Source: Aphanomyces cochlioides (lineage: Eukaryota; Oomycota; Saprolegniomycetes; Saprolegniales; Verrucalvaceae). From it: a stretch of DNA of 64,000 nucleotides. The position numbers and the translations under genes are program-made. Positions 39,106 to 49,343 of this stretch are shown here, in pieces (position 1 is the stretch's first letter; each line of letters starts with the position of its first letter). Under the pieces are notes generated by a model. The model ran no database searches and was not told where the DNA came from. It saw nothing but the letters and a program-made list of their open reading frames with translations. The stretch lies in the NCBI GenBank assembly GCA_019828595.1, contig JAHQRK010000007.1, forward strand, positions 682,001-746,000, given 5' to 3'.

Positions 39106-40551
39106 CTACATGGTCTTCATATCGAGCTTGAGGAAGAAGATGGCGATGATCAAGGCAAAGGTACTGAGGATACCGCCGATTAACACAGGCAAAGCGAAGG
39201 TCATGGAAGTCTTGACCAATTGCGTCGCCAAGGCAAAGTTGAGGAATTGACCGGCGCAGTTGGCAGAGTTGAAAGCGCCAGCATACATACCCAAGTTGTT
39301 GTCGGCAGCCAGACCGATTTGGAACACAATCATGGGCAATTGCAACGCAAAGATCGTTTGTTGGGAGATCGATGTCAAGATAACAATGATCATGTCGATG
39401 GCAATAACCTTGCAGAAGGCCATGATGATCAACAGCACTTGAGGAAAACAACCGATGACAATGACCCACTTGGCTCCGATCTTGCGGACAAGGAAAGGCA
39501 TGATGGCCAAGTACGCCCAGCCGACCAAGTTGAAGACGGTATCAGTGACGCCACCTGCAAGCTGCACACCATCGTTATACGCTTTTTGGCGGTCCGTGCA
39601 GGCAGGGTTGCCAGACGTGCCGCAAGTGTCAGCACCAGTGGCGAGACCATCCTTGACGCGAATACCGAAGAATTGACCCTTGGCACCGTTGTAAGCAGTG
39701 TAACCATATTGGAGGAGCAAGAAGATCAAGCAGTAGATGGCCAGCACGTAAGGGAGTTTACGTAGGCCAACATACAAGGCAGAGAAAGCATCCTTGAGTT
39801 GCTGTTTGGTATCAGGCTTGACGGCAGGAATGTATTGTTCTTCCTTGACGAAGTAGCAGACACTCATGCAGGTGACAAACATGATGCCCATCAACATACC
39901 CATGAAAGGCTTGATCGATTGATGGGCAGGCCCGAAGAACGAAATGTAACCAGACACCACAAGCGAGCCGGCAATCGACCAGCCTTGACCGATCGAAGCA
40001 GCAGTCACTTGACGGTTGCCAGCCAAATCAGCAATCAACAACACCACTGGCACTTGCGTCAAGTTGCACGTGATGTCCATCCACACGTAGCAAAAGACCA
40101 CAAACACAGTCGTCCATGTGCGGTCATCGGGAGTGTCACCGAGGGAGTTACCGATATCCGTCGCATTCATCATGACAGCCCAGCACATAATACTGGTGAT
40201 ACAACCCCAGAACAACCAGGGCTTGCGGCGACCATACTTGCTGGTGGTAGAATCAGAGAGCACACCGATGAAAGGAGCGACGAGGAGACCGGACACAGGA
40301 CCAACAATTTGCACACCTTGGACGGACGAGTAACTCAAGAGAACTTGAAGGAGAGGTCCGAGAGCGGCCCATTGAGCAGCCCAGGCCATGTTCATGGCCA
40401 TCTTGGGGCAGCAGACCAAGAACATCATGGGGATCGACATGCCTTCTTGTTGAGACTTGTCGACGATGTCAATGCCATCAGCGTCCTTATGAACGTAATC
40501 GGCGTCGCTTGGGGTGACTAGGACCCCGGCGTCTTCGGTCTTGGAGGCCAT
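39106..40551 (-). CDS. MFS-2: GPH/SLC45-like sugar transporter, second copy
   Basis: A 481-aa protein from the ATG at 40551, nearly identical to MFS-1 across its length. It has the same GRRKPWLFW loop, the same paired-cysteine loop (TCGTSGNPACTD) and the same C terminus (FFLKLDMKTM). Some stretches are identical at the DNA level over tens of bases, so duplication or gene conversion is recent. Differences cluster in the cytosolic N terminus and the Cys loop. Both copies have open frames. Confidence 0.8.
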   Translation of the reverse strand: MASKTEDAGVLVTPSDADYVHKDADGIDIVDKSQQEGMSIPMMFLVCCPKMAMNMAWAAQWAALGPLLQVLLSYSSVQGVQIVGPVSGLLVAPFIGVLSDSTTSKYGRRKPWLFWGCITSIMCWAVMMNATDIGNSLGDTPDDRTWTTVFVVFCYVWMDITCNLTQVPVVLLIADLAGNRQVTAASIGQGWSIAGSLVVSGYISFFGPAHQSIKPFMGMLMGIMFVTCMSVCYFVKEEQYIPAVKPDTKQQLKDAFSALYVGLRKLPYVLAIYCLIFLLLQYGYTAYNGAKGQFFGIRVKDGLATGADTCGTSGNPACTDRQKAYNDGVQLAGGVTDTVFNLVGWAYLAIMPFLVRKIGAKWVIVIGCFPQVLLIIMAFCKVIAIDMIIVILTSISQQTIFALQLPMIVFQIGLAADNNLGMYAGAFNSANCAGQFLNFALATQLVKTSMTFALPVLIGGILSTFALIIAIFFLKLDMKTM

Positions 40552-42192
40552 TTGAGCGCGTTAATGGGAAATCCGGAATGAGCCAAATCGCCCCTCGCGC
40601 GATTGCTGCATGGAAAAACGTGAAACTTCAAATTTTCTCTCTCTCCCCTCATCTCCTTGAAGTTCCAACCTTCGTATGGTGGGTGGTGCGGGTGCAACCA
40701 CGTGGCGTAATCGCCCTTCGCAGTGAAGTCCTAGGAGATGTTCACGCTGGTTCTAAGCTTCCCTCGTCCTGGCCATGGCTCAACTGCATCGATTTCCGTA
40801 AGTGCAAGGAATAGAGCTATTGCGTTGCTGCTTCGGTAAGCTCTGGGGTCGCCTGGGCAGGATCAATGTTCTCGGACTGCACAGTGGGATGGCACGTGGC
40901 GATCTTGGCCCTCATTTAACTACAGTTGCCATGTGTAAAGGGAGATTTATTCGTTCTATCCTCTCGAGTGGTGTGTAGACCGCTTGGTGTTGTGGCCATT
41001 AGGCTTGCCAAAGTATAAATTTCCTCCGCGATCTTTGGCCGTGAAGAAGCTGATTCCTGGGTGCAAAGCTGATGCCAGGGTGTGCTGGGCCGACGCACCA
41101 TCACCTTCAAGTTGATCACGGAAGAAATTACTCTGGAGCAGTATGTTTCATAGTATGGAGTTGGCGTGTTACCTGAACTTGTCCACAGGAGCTGTCGTTC
41201 ATGATGCGTCAGGCAGGCCCCAGTGGCATCTTTCTCGTTTACGGTGCGAACATGTTAGGATATTTAATGACACTTGAGGCATGTGTAATGATAATACGTA
41301 TAATGTGATGTTGTTGCTGTCTGGGCTACAAAGACCACAGTATTCAGCACAACAACAATACAAAACTCCACGATCTTGCTGTCTTTTTGGTCGAGAGGAT
41401 GTTCATGAGTTGTCTGAATGATTGAAGTTCTTGTGGAACTCAACTTGTAGGTGGCTAAATGTTATTCGCACCTTCTCCCCTTGCAGGCCACTTTCTGTTC
41501 CGTAGACATGCAAGTACACATGCACTTGGCCGGGTGAACGCGACCGCCAGGACAACTCGTTCCACTCAGATTCTTTGTTGGGTTAAACAGAGAGAAGTAA
41601 CACGTGGTCGAAGCTCACTTTGGATGGTTTTGGCTCGTTGCGTCTGCTTTGATCTAGTTCAATATGACGCCGGAGTATACTCCGATATTCGACGACCAGG
41701 TGACAAGACAGAGTTTGTAGTAATAACTCCAGCCCGACTTCAGAGTGACCTACGGGATAAAATCTAAAGCGCTCCAGTTTGGACATGAGCATACATGTAG
41801 CCTTCAGGCTTATTCGAAATAGCTCGAATCCTGTCGTTTTACTTGATTATTCGGAATGTAGTTTCGTGCGATGAGTATGGCAAGGGAAGAGGAGCCATGA
41901 CGTAGTACTTTACATTTGTAGTCACTGCTCGATGGACGCCACGACCGAGCACCACCAGACTGTGGCATAAAGTGTGATGAAATACTTTAGGGCACTCCCG
42001 AGAAGAACTATGAGCCACCACGCTCTCATGCGTTTGATACCATCCTTCGAAGCTGTTTATCCAGCGTTGTGGGGACAACGCTGACTTCTTGCCAACGACA
42101 GAGCCAAGTAAGACTTCACAAGAGATAATGCGAATTGTGGATAAAAATACCTGTGCGACTTAAGATTGAAAGTGAGTCCACAAACGACTCCA
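40552..42192. other. Upstream flank of MFS-2 and intergenic region
   Basis: The first 800 bp resemble the MFS-1 upstream flank in blocks, marking the extent of the duplication. From about 41370 to 42192 I see no gene, only short frames without domains. Confidence 0.5.
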
Positions 42193-43659
42193 CACCTTTT
42201 CCCGATCAAAGTGATCGAAATTTCCAATCAAAATGACGCATTCGTCCAAGTAAATATGATGAAAAATTCTTTAAGGACGTCATTTATTTAATAGACCAAA
42301 GTTTCCAATCAAAGAGAAATATATTCCAATCAAGTTGACATATGAACTAAGAACCATATTCCATGTCTTCCATGCGAAGCGCCTTCATAATGTTGTGTTG
42401 ACAAAACGAGGCTTCTCGAACAACGAGCGGCTGAGTAATACACGAGAGAGATTCTGTGGCAGCGTCCTCTAAAAGACTCATTCTGGCCTCAAGGAAGGTG
42501 TCAAAATCACGTCGATCGAACATGTCGGCGGTGCGCAACACCAAAAAGCGTTTGATTGCTGACTTCAATACACTGAAGCAGCTTTCTATCGGGTTGAGCA
42601 TCGGGGAGTATGGCCCCAAGCGAAGCAATACCATGTCTTCATGGTTAGCTGTCCTCTTTTCCGTTTGGGAGTGAGCTGGGGCGTTGTCGAGGACGATCAC
42701 CAACTTCTTGCCTTCAAAATTCGAGAGCCAGGAGGCGGAGGACTTCACACATCGATAAATTTCGTCAACAAACGCCGCGTTGTCATCCATTTTGATACTT
42801 CCACGTTGCATTCGACTGCAAACCAAACCGTCGATAGAGGATACAGCACACTGCAGCTGTAGGTTGGGTCCTTTTGAGGGTGGGAGAGTCAGAGTTGCAC
42901 GCTTTCCTCGCTTAGCACGACCCATCGACCTCTTGCAGTATAAGTTGAAATTCGTCTCTCGTAGTAAACTATGTAGTCGCCTTCTTGTTGATGTTGCAAA
43001 AGGGTGCGAGCAAATTCTTGTCTCTTAGCCTTGTTTACTTCATTGTTACATGTAGACGGTTCAATTCGTGCTTGTTTTATCGTGTAAAGCATTCCCAAGA
43101 GGTGCCTATTGATAGTTTGAAGGGACAAGCATGTCCCTGGAAACTCAAAAGCAATGAATTGCTTCACTTGGCTAAGAGTGTACAAACAATTTTCATTAAC
43201 ATACCTCTCTAAAGCCTCAAGTATGGCTGGAGTCACCATAGTACGACCAGTACGAGCTCCTCCCCTTGGTAGATGCGTCACTCGTTTACTGCGCACGACT
43301 CTTCTGGCTGTTGCCAATGACATACCATTGTGGTACGCCATCACCTGCCAGTCTTGTCTTCCTTGCGTGTATGCATCCAGCACACGCTATTTTTCTTCGG
43401 GAGTCGGTCCTTTGCGTTTGGTTGTTTCGGTCATGCCTGATTTGAAAGTGAGTGGCCACGTGGCCTTGTTGGAGCTCAAATTCGCGCCAACTCTTTTATC
43501 GAGTCGCGTTTCGCGCCAAGTCAGTCTTTATGTCACTTTGATTGGAAGAAATTTCATTTTGAATGGAAATTCACGATGTGGAATAACTTCTGAAAATTAA
43601 TAATTTCTATCAGGTTCATATTGATTGGAAAATCAGGTCAACTTGATCGGGAAAAGGTG
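42193..43659. mobile_element. Tc1/mariner-IS630-like DNA transposon, degenerate
   Basis: Terminal inverted repeats of about 45 bp, imperfect inside, begin CACCTTTTCCCGATCAA at 42193 and end with the complement at 43659. The right flank is TA and the left CA, fitting a TA target with one mutation. The single transposase gene is broken. Confidence 0.88.
42347..43434 (-). pseudogene. Tc1/mariner-IS630-like transposase, broken
   Basis: An ATG at 43434 starts the frame. A TAG at 43387-43389 interrupts it after 15 codons. Then comes a helix-turn-helix part (WQVMAYHNGMSLATARRVV, THLPRGGARTGRT). Near 42925 a one-base loss destroys the codon of the first catalytic Asp (expected before ETNFN) and shifts the frame. 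The rest (FNLYCKRSMGRAKRGKRA, LVIVLDNAPAH, GPYSPMLNPIESCF) contains the second Asp and the Glu, with 33 residues between them. The mutations show the element is dead. Confidence 0.88.
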
Positions 43660-44353
43660 TAGACAACACTCGCTTGAACCCTCGTCATGTTGTGGAGCAT
43701 AAAATCATTATGTTGGATAAAAGAAGGGGCCAGGAAAAGATAGGATGCAGCAAACGCCCCTCGACCCTACCGCACTGTAAGATCGAATTTGACAAACAGG
43801 TTTTAGCAACTTGGCTTGAAAAACCCGTCAGACATAAAGTGTCATGGCCAGTTCAATGGTTTGTAGTGATAAGTCAAAACTTACTGAAATTCAACCCTCA
43901 TTTGATCCCTTAGATAATAATCCTACACACCAGGGTCGTTCATAGCTCCACCAATCCACCCGTGGTGAATAAAGCAGCAAAAAAAATTCAATGCAGGGTT
44001 GTAAGGACATCAGTGATGTCCATTCTACCAAGCGAAGAGCTGACCGGTCTCTCAATGATTTCCTCTCATTGCCATGATCTCTATCACATCATCCAGACTT
44101 CCCTGGCAATCATATTCGAAGAAATAGATGTGCTGGCGAAACTGCTTTCCGTCCAATATTTCACAAAAATCAAGTGTCTAACAACACATCATAACACACA
44201 TGGAATTCGAAATAAATAATGAGCGAAAAATTCAATATTTTACTGGATATCTTATTTTATCTATGAAGTTAATTTATGAATTTTGAGTATATTTTCAACG
44301 AATTTCCAAATGAGGTGAGTTATTCCATTGTATACATTGGTTGTATATTAATA
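43660..44353. other. Intergenic, no feature seen
   Basis: AT-rich sequence between two transposons. I see no gene or repeat that I can support. Confidence 0.4.
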
Positions 44354-45710
44354 CACCATTTGCCGGTTTAGTTCGTTTAACTTGCGATATATTTCGTATC
44401 ATTTGCAATATATTTCGTATCACGTGCAATATATTTCGTATGACTTGCATTTAATTTCGTGGCCCGCGACGAAAATCGATTTATATTTCGCATGACGTGC
44501 ATTAATCGTAATTCGTCGAGAGAAATACAAATTTTAAGTATGAGAAATGTGAATTGGTGAGAGAACTCTCAGTATTTTCGTGCATCGGCCATTAAATTGA
44601 TCCGATATTTTGTATTGCCTCACTATTGGAGATATCTTGTCGAATTTGCTGAGGATGGCCTCAGCAATAGGGTGGGCCAATAGAGTAACTAAAAATTCAA
44701 AAAATGTACCCAATCATGCCAAAAACAAATCATAACGTTATCATTTATAGGATCGCATGCTCTACTATGCATACGGAGTAGGCATTGGAGACAATGAAGC
44801 ATTCACCATGTTCACTAGTAAGACGTATCTACAACACTAGGTAGCCTATACATTGACTAGCTGCAATTTTGTGGATTTTATATCGAAATTCCACCTCGCT
44901 AAGCCGAAAAAGCCTCCATCATGTTGACCCATTGTAGCTGAAAAAGTGCAAATACTATGAGCACTAACTCCAGTTTGAAGCTATAGTTTGGAATTTCATT
45001 TGTATCGTCTGTTCAAATGATAACAGGATATAAAATGATGTCTATGTGTGAAACTTCTATTGCTCTGCTGTGAAAACAAGGCACGCTTTGACAGTATCGC
45101 GCCACGACTGTCTCAAACTGTGTCTTGTACACGAGATTTCAAATCAGCATGATCATTCTTGCACATGTCATGTTCAGAGGGAGTTGTAGATTAGTGAGAC
45201 ATTAAACTTTTACTACGCATTATGTATGTCTGGGCAAAGCAAACGTTCATCTCTGTCGTTTTCATCACTTGAAAGTCTAGCTACATAATGATATTAAACG
45301 CCATGCGTATTGCATGAGCGCTACGAACTCTTTTGCTATTTGCAGCCGGAGGTGGCTTGGCGACAACTCTGAAAATCACGAAGTCGATTACATTTGTCCA
45401 ATCAAACGTATTCAATAAAATAATTGGTCAAAATTTACAAGCCGAGATTCCTCTCAGCAAATTCCGATAACGAGGTATGAAATATAATGCGAATTTAAAT
45501 GCACGTGATACGAAATATAACCTAAAAAATGCGAAATTAAATGCAAGAGGTATGAAATATAATGCAAGTCATGCGAAATATAAATCGATTTTCGTCGCGG
45601 ACCACGAAATTAAATGCAAGTCATACGAAATATATTGCACATGATACGAAATATATTGCAAATGATACGAAATATATCGCAAGTTAAACGAACTAAACCG
45701 GCAAATGGTG
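44354..45710. mobile_element. Non-autonomous element with long terminal inverted repeats
   Basis: The ends CACCATTTGCCGGTTTAG (44354) and its complement (ending 45710) are flanked by TA on both sides (44352-44353, 45711-45712). The inverted repeats extend about 150 bp and are made of short units of the type TTGCAATATATTTCGTATCA, followed by CGCGACGAAAATCGATTTAT. On the right the units continue inward for about another 90 bp. The 1-kb core has no open frame of note. The TA target and CACC terminus recall the mariner-like element just to the left, so a related transposase may move it (inference). Confidence 0.85.
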
Positions 45711-45880
45711 TAGTATGCGTTACAAACGTAGGGTCACGCTAAAATTCAATAAGTTTCGAATTTTTCATACAAATTCCAAGAGAAGCCCGAATAAAATCGA
45801 AAGTTCACGACGACGACCTTTTTATTTCGTAAAATTTGAAGGAACACACAGGACATGACGCATGTCGTCGCGATTCGCCC

Positions 45881-47719
45881 ATGGATTATGCTTGCGTCAC
45901 TCATTTTATACAAGCCATGGCAGGCCGGTGGCCGTTGGATGGAAATGGCTCGCTGAATTCGCCGGCGGTCCTCTGGGTGAGGAACGCATTCATGAGGTGC
46001 TTCAAGTTTACACGCAACGTCGCGTCTGTGATCTGGTACCGTCTGGAGAAACGTCCTCGCGTCTTGCGCTTTCTCCTCGCACTTTTTGTTCTGGGAGGCG
46101 TCGGCTTGTCGATTTGGCTCTTGACGCCAGATGTGAAGATGCCAATGTACAGCGACAAAGACACAACGCTCGAGATGATCCCGAATTTCCAAGAAGACCA
46201 AATTTCGTCGCTTTGGACCGATGAGTCGTATGAATGCATTGGATGGCAAGAGACTGACTCGTGCGAGCCGGAGGACACGGTGTCGAGACGGCCATTGGTG
46301 ACGAAGACTTGCGAAGAGACAGTCGAACAACGCCGCGCAGGATTTTGCCAAGTGCGCAACAAGACATCGGGTGAAATCCTTCGTTTGATGGTCACATCAT
46401 GCCACAGTATGCAACATCGTTCGTACAAATGCGAAATGGCGCGCAATTTCTCCGAATTTGCAATTCGTGCCTCGACATACCAGCATGCGCCAATGGCCAC
46501 GTCTCTCGATTTACCTGAAGCGCAAGCGTCGCCACCGACTCGAGCTATTCTGATGATCGTCTACGACAAAGTCCTCCCGAGTGCGTACGCTGCGATTCGC
46601 GTCATTCGAAATCATGGATGCACCCTTCCAGTTGAAATGTGGTACCGCCCTGACGAAATGCAAATAGACGACAATCCTCTCATTGCGCGTCTTGTGAGCG
46701 ATTTCAACGTTCACATGCGCGAAATCTTTGACTCACGAGCTGTGGGGTTTCACACCAAGCCATATGCCGTCTACTACAGCCGGTACGACCAGGTACTGCT
46801 ACTTGACGCGGACAATATGCCTGTGCGCGACCCGACGTATCTGTTTGATGACCCAGTCTTCGTTGAGAAAGGAGCGCTGTTTTGGCCCGATTATTGGCAA
46901 CCGCCGAACTCGCTCTTTGATGTCACGAGCCATAGCCTTTTGTGGCAACTCACGCAGATGGAGTTCATCTCTGAGTTCGAACAGGAATCTGGCCAAGTGC
47001 TCTTGAATCGTCGTCGGGCCAAAGACGCTCTCAACAAGCTCATGTACTTCTCAACGCATGCGCCGAAATTGATCGATTCGATGCAACTTGTATGGGGTGA
47101 CAAGGATCTTTTCCGACTCGCTTGGAGAAATACGTCGACGTCGTATCACATGATGGAACGTCCTCCTGCAATCGGTGGTATTTACAGGTATGGCCCTCCA
47201 TTGTGCTCTCATTTGACAATTTGGCTTTGTAGTTATACCAAGAGGATCTTTTGTGGTCTGGCGATGATTCAGTACGACACGCATGGCGACATTTTGTTTT
47301 TCCACCGCAATTCGATCAAGCTCGATGGCTCGCCAAATCAACCGCAGACGATTACGCACATTCAGCAATTCCGAGGCGATCCTGTCAACTACCGCGTGGG
47401 GCAAATCATTGCTGAGCTCGGCCAAGAAAGTTGCTACTACATTCGAAGCAACCGAACGCTTGCCACTGGTGTCTCACCGACATACATTACCCCGATCGAG
47501 TTTACGCCTTATCATCGGCTTGAGCTGGATGCGATTGCCTATTCGATTGAAGGACGCACTATCATGGAAAGCAAACGAGGCCACATGCTCTTTGGACAGT
47601 GGAAAGCATTCCTCGCCTATGGATCGCTCTGCCTTGGTGCAGTCTGGCTCGGTTTGCGCTGGTGGCGGAAGCACGACAAGCATCCAGTGTTTCCAACCAA
47701 CCGGTGGAAAGCCTACTAA
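45881..47719 (+). CDS. GT71 / MNN1-MNN2-type alpha-mannosyltransferase-like protein
   Basis: CDS join(45881..47187,47233..47719). A type II protein: cytosolic basic N terminus, signal anchor VLRFLLALFVLGGVGLSIWLL at about residues 65-85, then a luminal domain. ILMIVYDKVLPSAYAAIRVIR, LPVEMWYRPDEMQ, KPYAVYYSRYDQVLLLDADNMPVRDP (DXD near residue 309) and GALFWPDYW are the signature of the Mannosyl_trans3 family, which extends mannan branches in the Golgi. A 45-nt GT-AG intron (47188-47232) is a multiple of three and contains no stop; splicing joins GGIYS to YTKRIFCGLAMIQYD as the family expects. A second hydrophobic segment near the C terminus is unusual. Mannan is not typical of oomycete walls, so the product glycan is uncertain. 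Confidence 0.82.
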   Translation: MDYACVTHFIQAMAGRWPLDGNGSLNSPAVLWVRNAFMRCFKFTRNVASVIWYRLEKRPRVLRFLLALFVLGGVGLSIWLLTPDVKMPMYSDKDTTLEMIPNFQEDQISSLWTDESYECIGWQETDSCEPEDTVSRRPLVTKTCEETVEQRRAGFCQVRNKTSGEILRLMVTSCHSMQHRSYKCEMARNFSEFAIRASTYQHAPMATSLDLPEAQASPPTRAILMIVYDKVLPSAYAAIRVIRNHGCTLPVEMWYRPDEMQIDDNPLIARLVSDFNVHMREIFDSRAVGFHTKPYAVYYSRYDQVLLLDADNMPVRDPTYLFDDPVFVEKGALFWPDYWQPPNSLFDVTSHSLLWQLTQMEFISEFEQESGQVLLNRRRAKDALNKLMYFSTHAPKLIDSMQLVWGDKDLFRLAWRNTSTSYHMMERPPAIGGIYRYGPPLCSHLTIWLCSYTKRIFCGLAMIQYDTHGDILFFHRNSIKLDGSPNQPQTITHIQQFRGDPVNYRVGQIIAELGQESCYYIRSNRTLATGVSPTYITPIEFTPYHRLELDAIAYSIEGRTIMESKRGHMLFGQWKAFLAYGSLCLGAVWLGLRWWRKHDKHPVFPTNRWKAY

Positions 47720-47794
47720 TGAAATACCACTAATGTATCGTTGTTATCATGATGTCGTTGGAAGTATAATATCAAAATGATTGGATAAATATTA

Positions 47795-48701
47795 GGGCTG
47801 GTCTGGATGCCCATGAATTTTTTTATTCCATAAAACTGAAATGACATTTTGCAAAAATTTTCCAAAGTTCCAAATGCACAATTTAGGGCCCGTCTGGATG
47901 CCAAATAAAAAATATTGTGAAAATTCGTTATGTGATATTTTGTATTTTGGTTCAAAATAATACAAACCACGTATTATAATATCACGATAATTAAAATTTA
48001 GGACTGTCTGGATTCCCACGAAAATAAAATAATCATTGGGAATTTGTGTGTATTATACGATATTGGGGAAAATATTCTACTTTGAGTAGAATATTATTTA
48101 TTACATATTTGGCCTGTTTTGAAATAAATTATTGCAATAAAATTTATGCAATATTTGGCATCCATGCATTATGCGATAATCAAAATTATGCAATAATTGA
48201 TCAAAATATTGCGAATTATCTCAATAATAGGTGGCATCCAGACGGGCCCTTAAAATGGAATAGTTGGAGAATTTGTTATTTGTCTGGATGCCACAACTTG
48301 TGGCCTTCAACATTACGATTGTTGTCATACTGCTGTGTCAGTCACTTCCTACCGGAAACTTTGAAATGAGCCAGAGATGAGCAAGGCTCGATCACTGTCG
48401 CTTCTCAAAGTGTTAGAACATGCAACAGAGTGATAATATATAGTGTGTGCGTGAATTTTTGTCGAGATGACAAGCTGAATCTCAAGGTTGACTCGATCAG
48501 TGCGTTCATGACGAAAATATGTCATAAAAAAATAGACCAATTTGGTCCATTTTTTTTATGGCATAATTTGGCCAAAACTCCAGAAAATTGTGACACAAAA
48601 TTCTTTGAGAAGGTGGCATCCAGACAGTCAAAATTGAAAATTATGGCATATTTCGAATTATGGCATTTTTTGGCATTTTTATGCCATTTCTAGACCCGCC
48701 C
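47795..48701. repeat. Cluster of MITE-like inverted repeats (GTCTGGATGCC termini)
   Basis: The word GTCTGGATGCC or its complement occurs at least six times in alternating orientation (about 47801, 47892, 48006, 48232, 48277, 48614), in very AT-rich DNA. The outermost pair may be GGGCTGGTCTGGATGCC (47795) and TCTAGACCCGCCC (ending 48701). The arrangement looks like several small elements inserted in or next to one another. Confidence 0.7.
47886..48249. mobile_element. 364-bp MITE with TTA target repeats
   Basis: GGGCCCGTCTGGATGCCA (47886) and its exact complement (48232-48249) form 18-bp inverted ends, flanked on both sides by TTA (47883-47885, 48250-48252). No coding capacity. The 3-bp TTA target suggests mobilisation by a Harbinger-type transposase, but the ends differ from those of the element at 35793. 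Confidence 0.82.
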
Positions 48702-49343
48702 TAAATTTTATTTGTCCAATGAAATGGAATAAAAGTTGAAAATTGATTTTATTGGATATAAATAATTATATATAGCCAATGGAAATAGTTTATGAAGTTT
48801 CCGATAATTACCGGACAGTAACGTTTGGAAGTGGTGAAACGTTGAAACATTCAAAGGACAACGTGCTCATGTGACAGGATTTCTATCGTGTCATGAAGAA
48901 CAGGCAAATAAGCGAGAAGGACAAGTTGGATAGCTTGAGTTTGTCGCCTCAAAATGAGATATGAGCAAACGTAGGGAGCTCGTGAGCTCGAAGCAACGAT
49001 TGCAACTTGATTTAGTGAGGTTTTCGAGCCCACGAGTACAAGTTACATCAAATCTATGGCTCCCAGACTTCGTTAAAACATACGAGCAACTGTAGTTTTA
49101 AGAGAGCTAAGGGGGAGAATCAATACAGGTTGAATGAGCTGCTTTCTGGGATTGAAAACTAATTGTTTTGGATATTTCTTGGGTGGCGATAACGTCTACA
49201 ACTCGATTGGTTGAAAATAATATTTTAAGCCAATCAAAATATGGTCTATTTTTGATATGTATTTTAATTGGTCATTAAAATTTCTTTTTATCCAGTGAAA
49301 TTCTCACTTGATCATTGAGCCACGTGTTACAATCAGTTGAAAA
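48702..49343. other. Upstream region of the SLC33A1-like gene
   Basis: No gene seen. The last 150 bp contain several GATTGG/CCAATC boxes (for example about 49203 and 49231) in AT-rich sequence, possible CCAAT-type promoter elements. Confidence 0.4.

Noticed and set aside
48046..48693. Open frames in the MITE cluster
   Set aside because: They fall within AT-rich inverted repeats and have no coding character.
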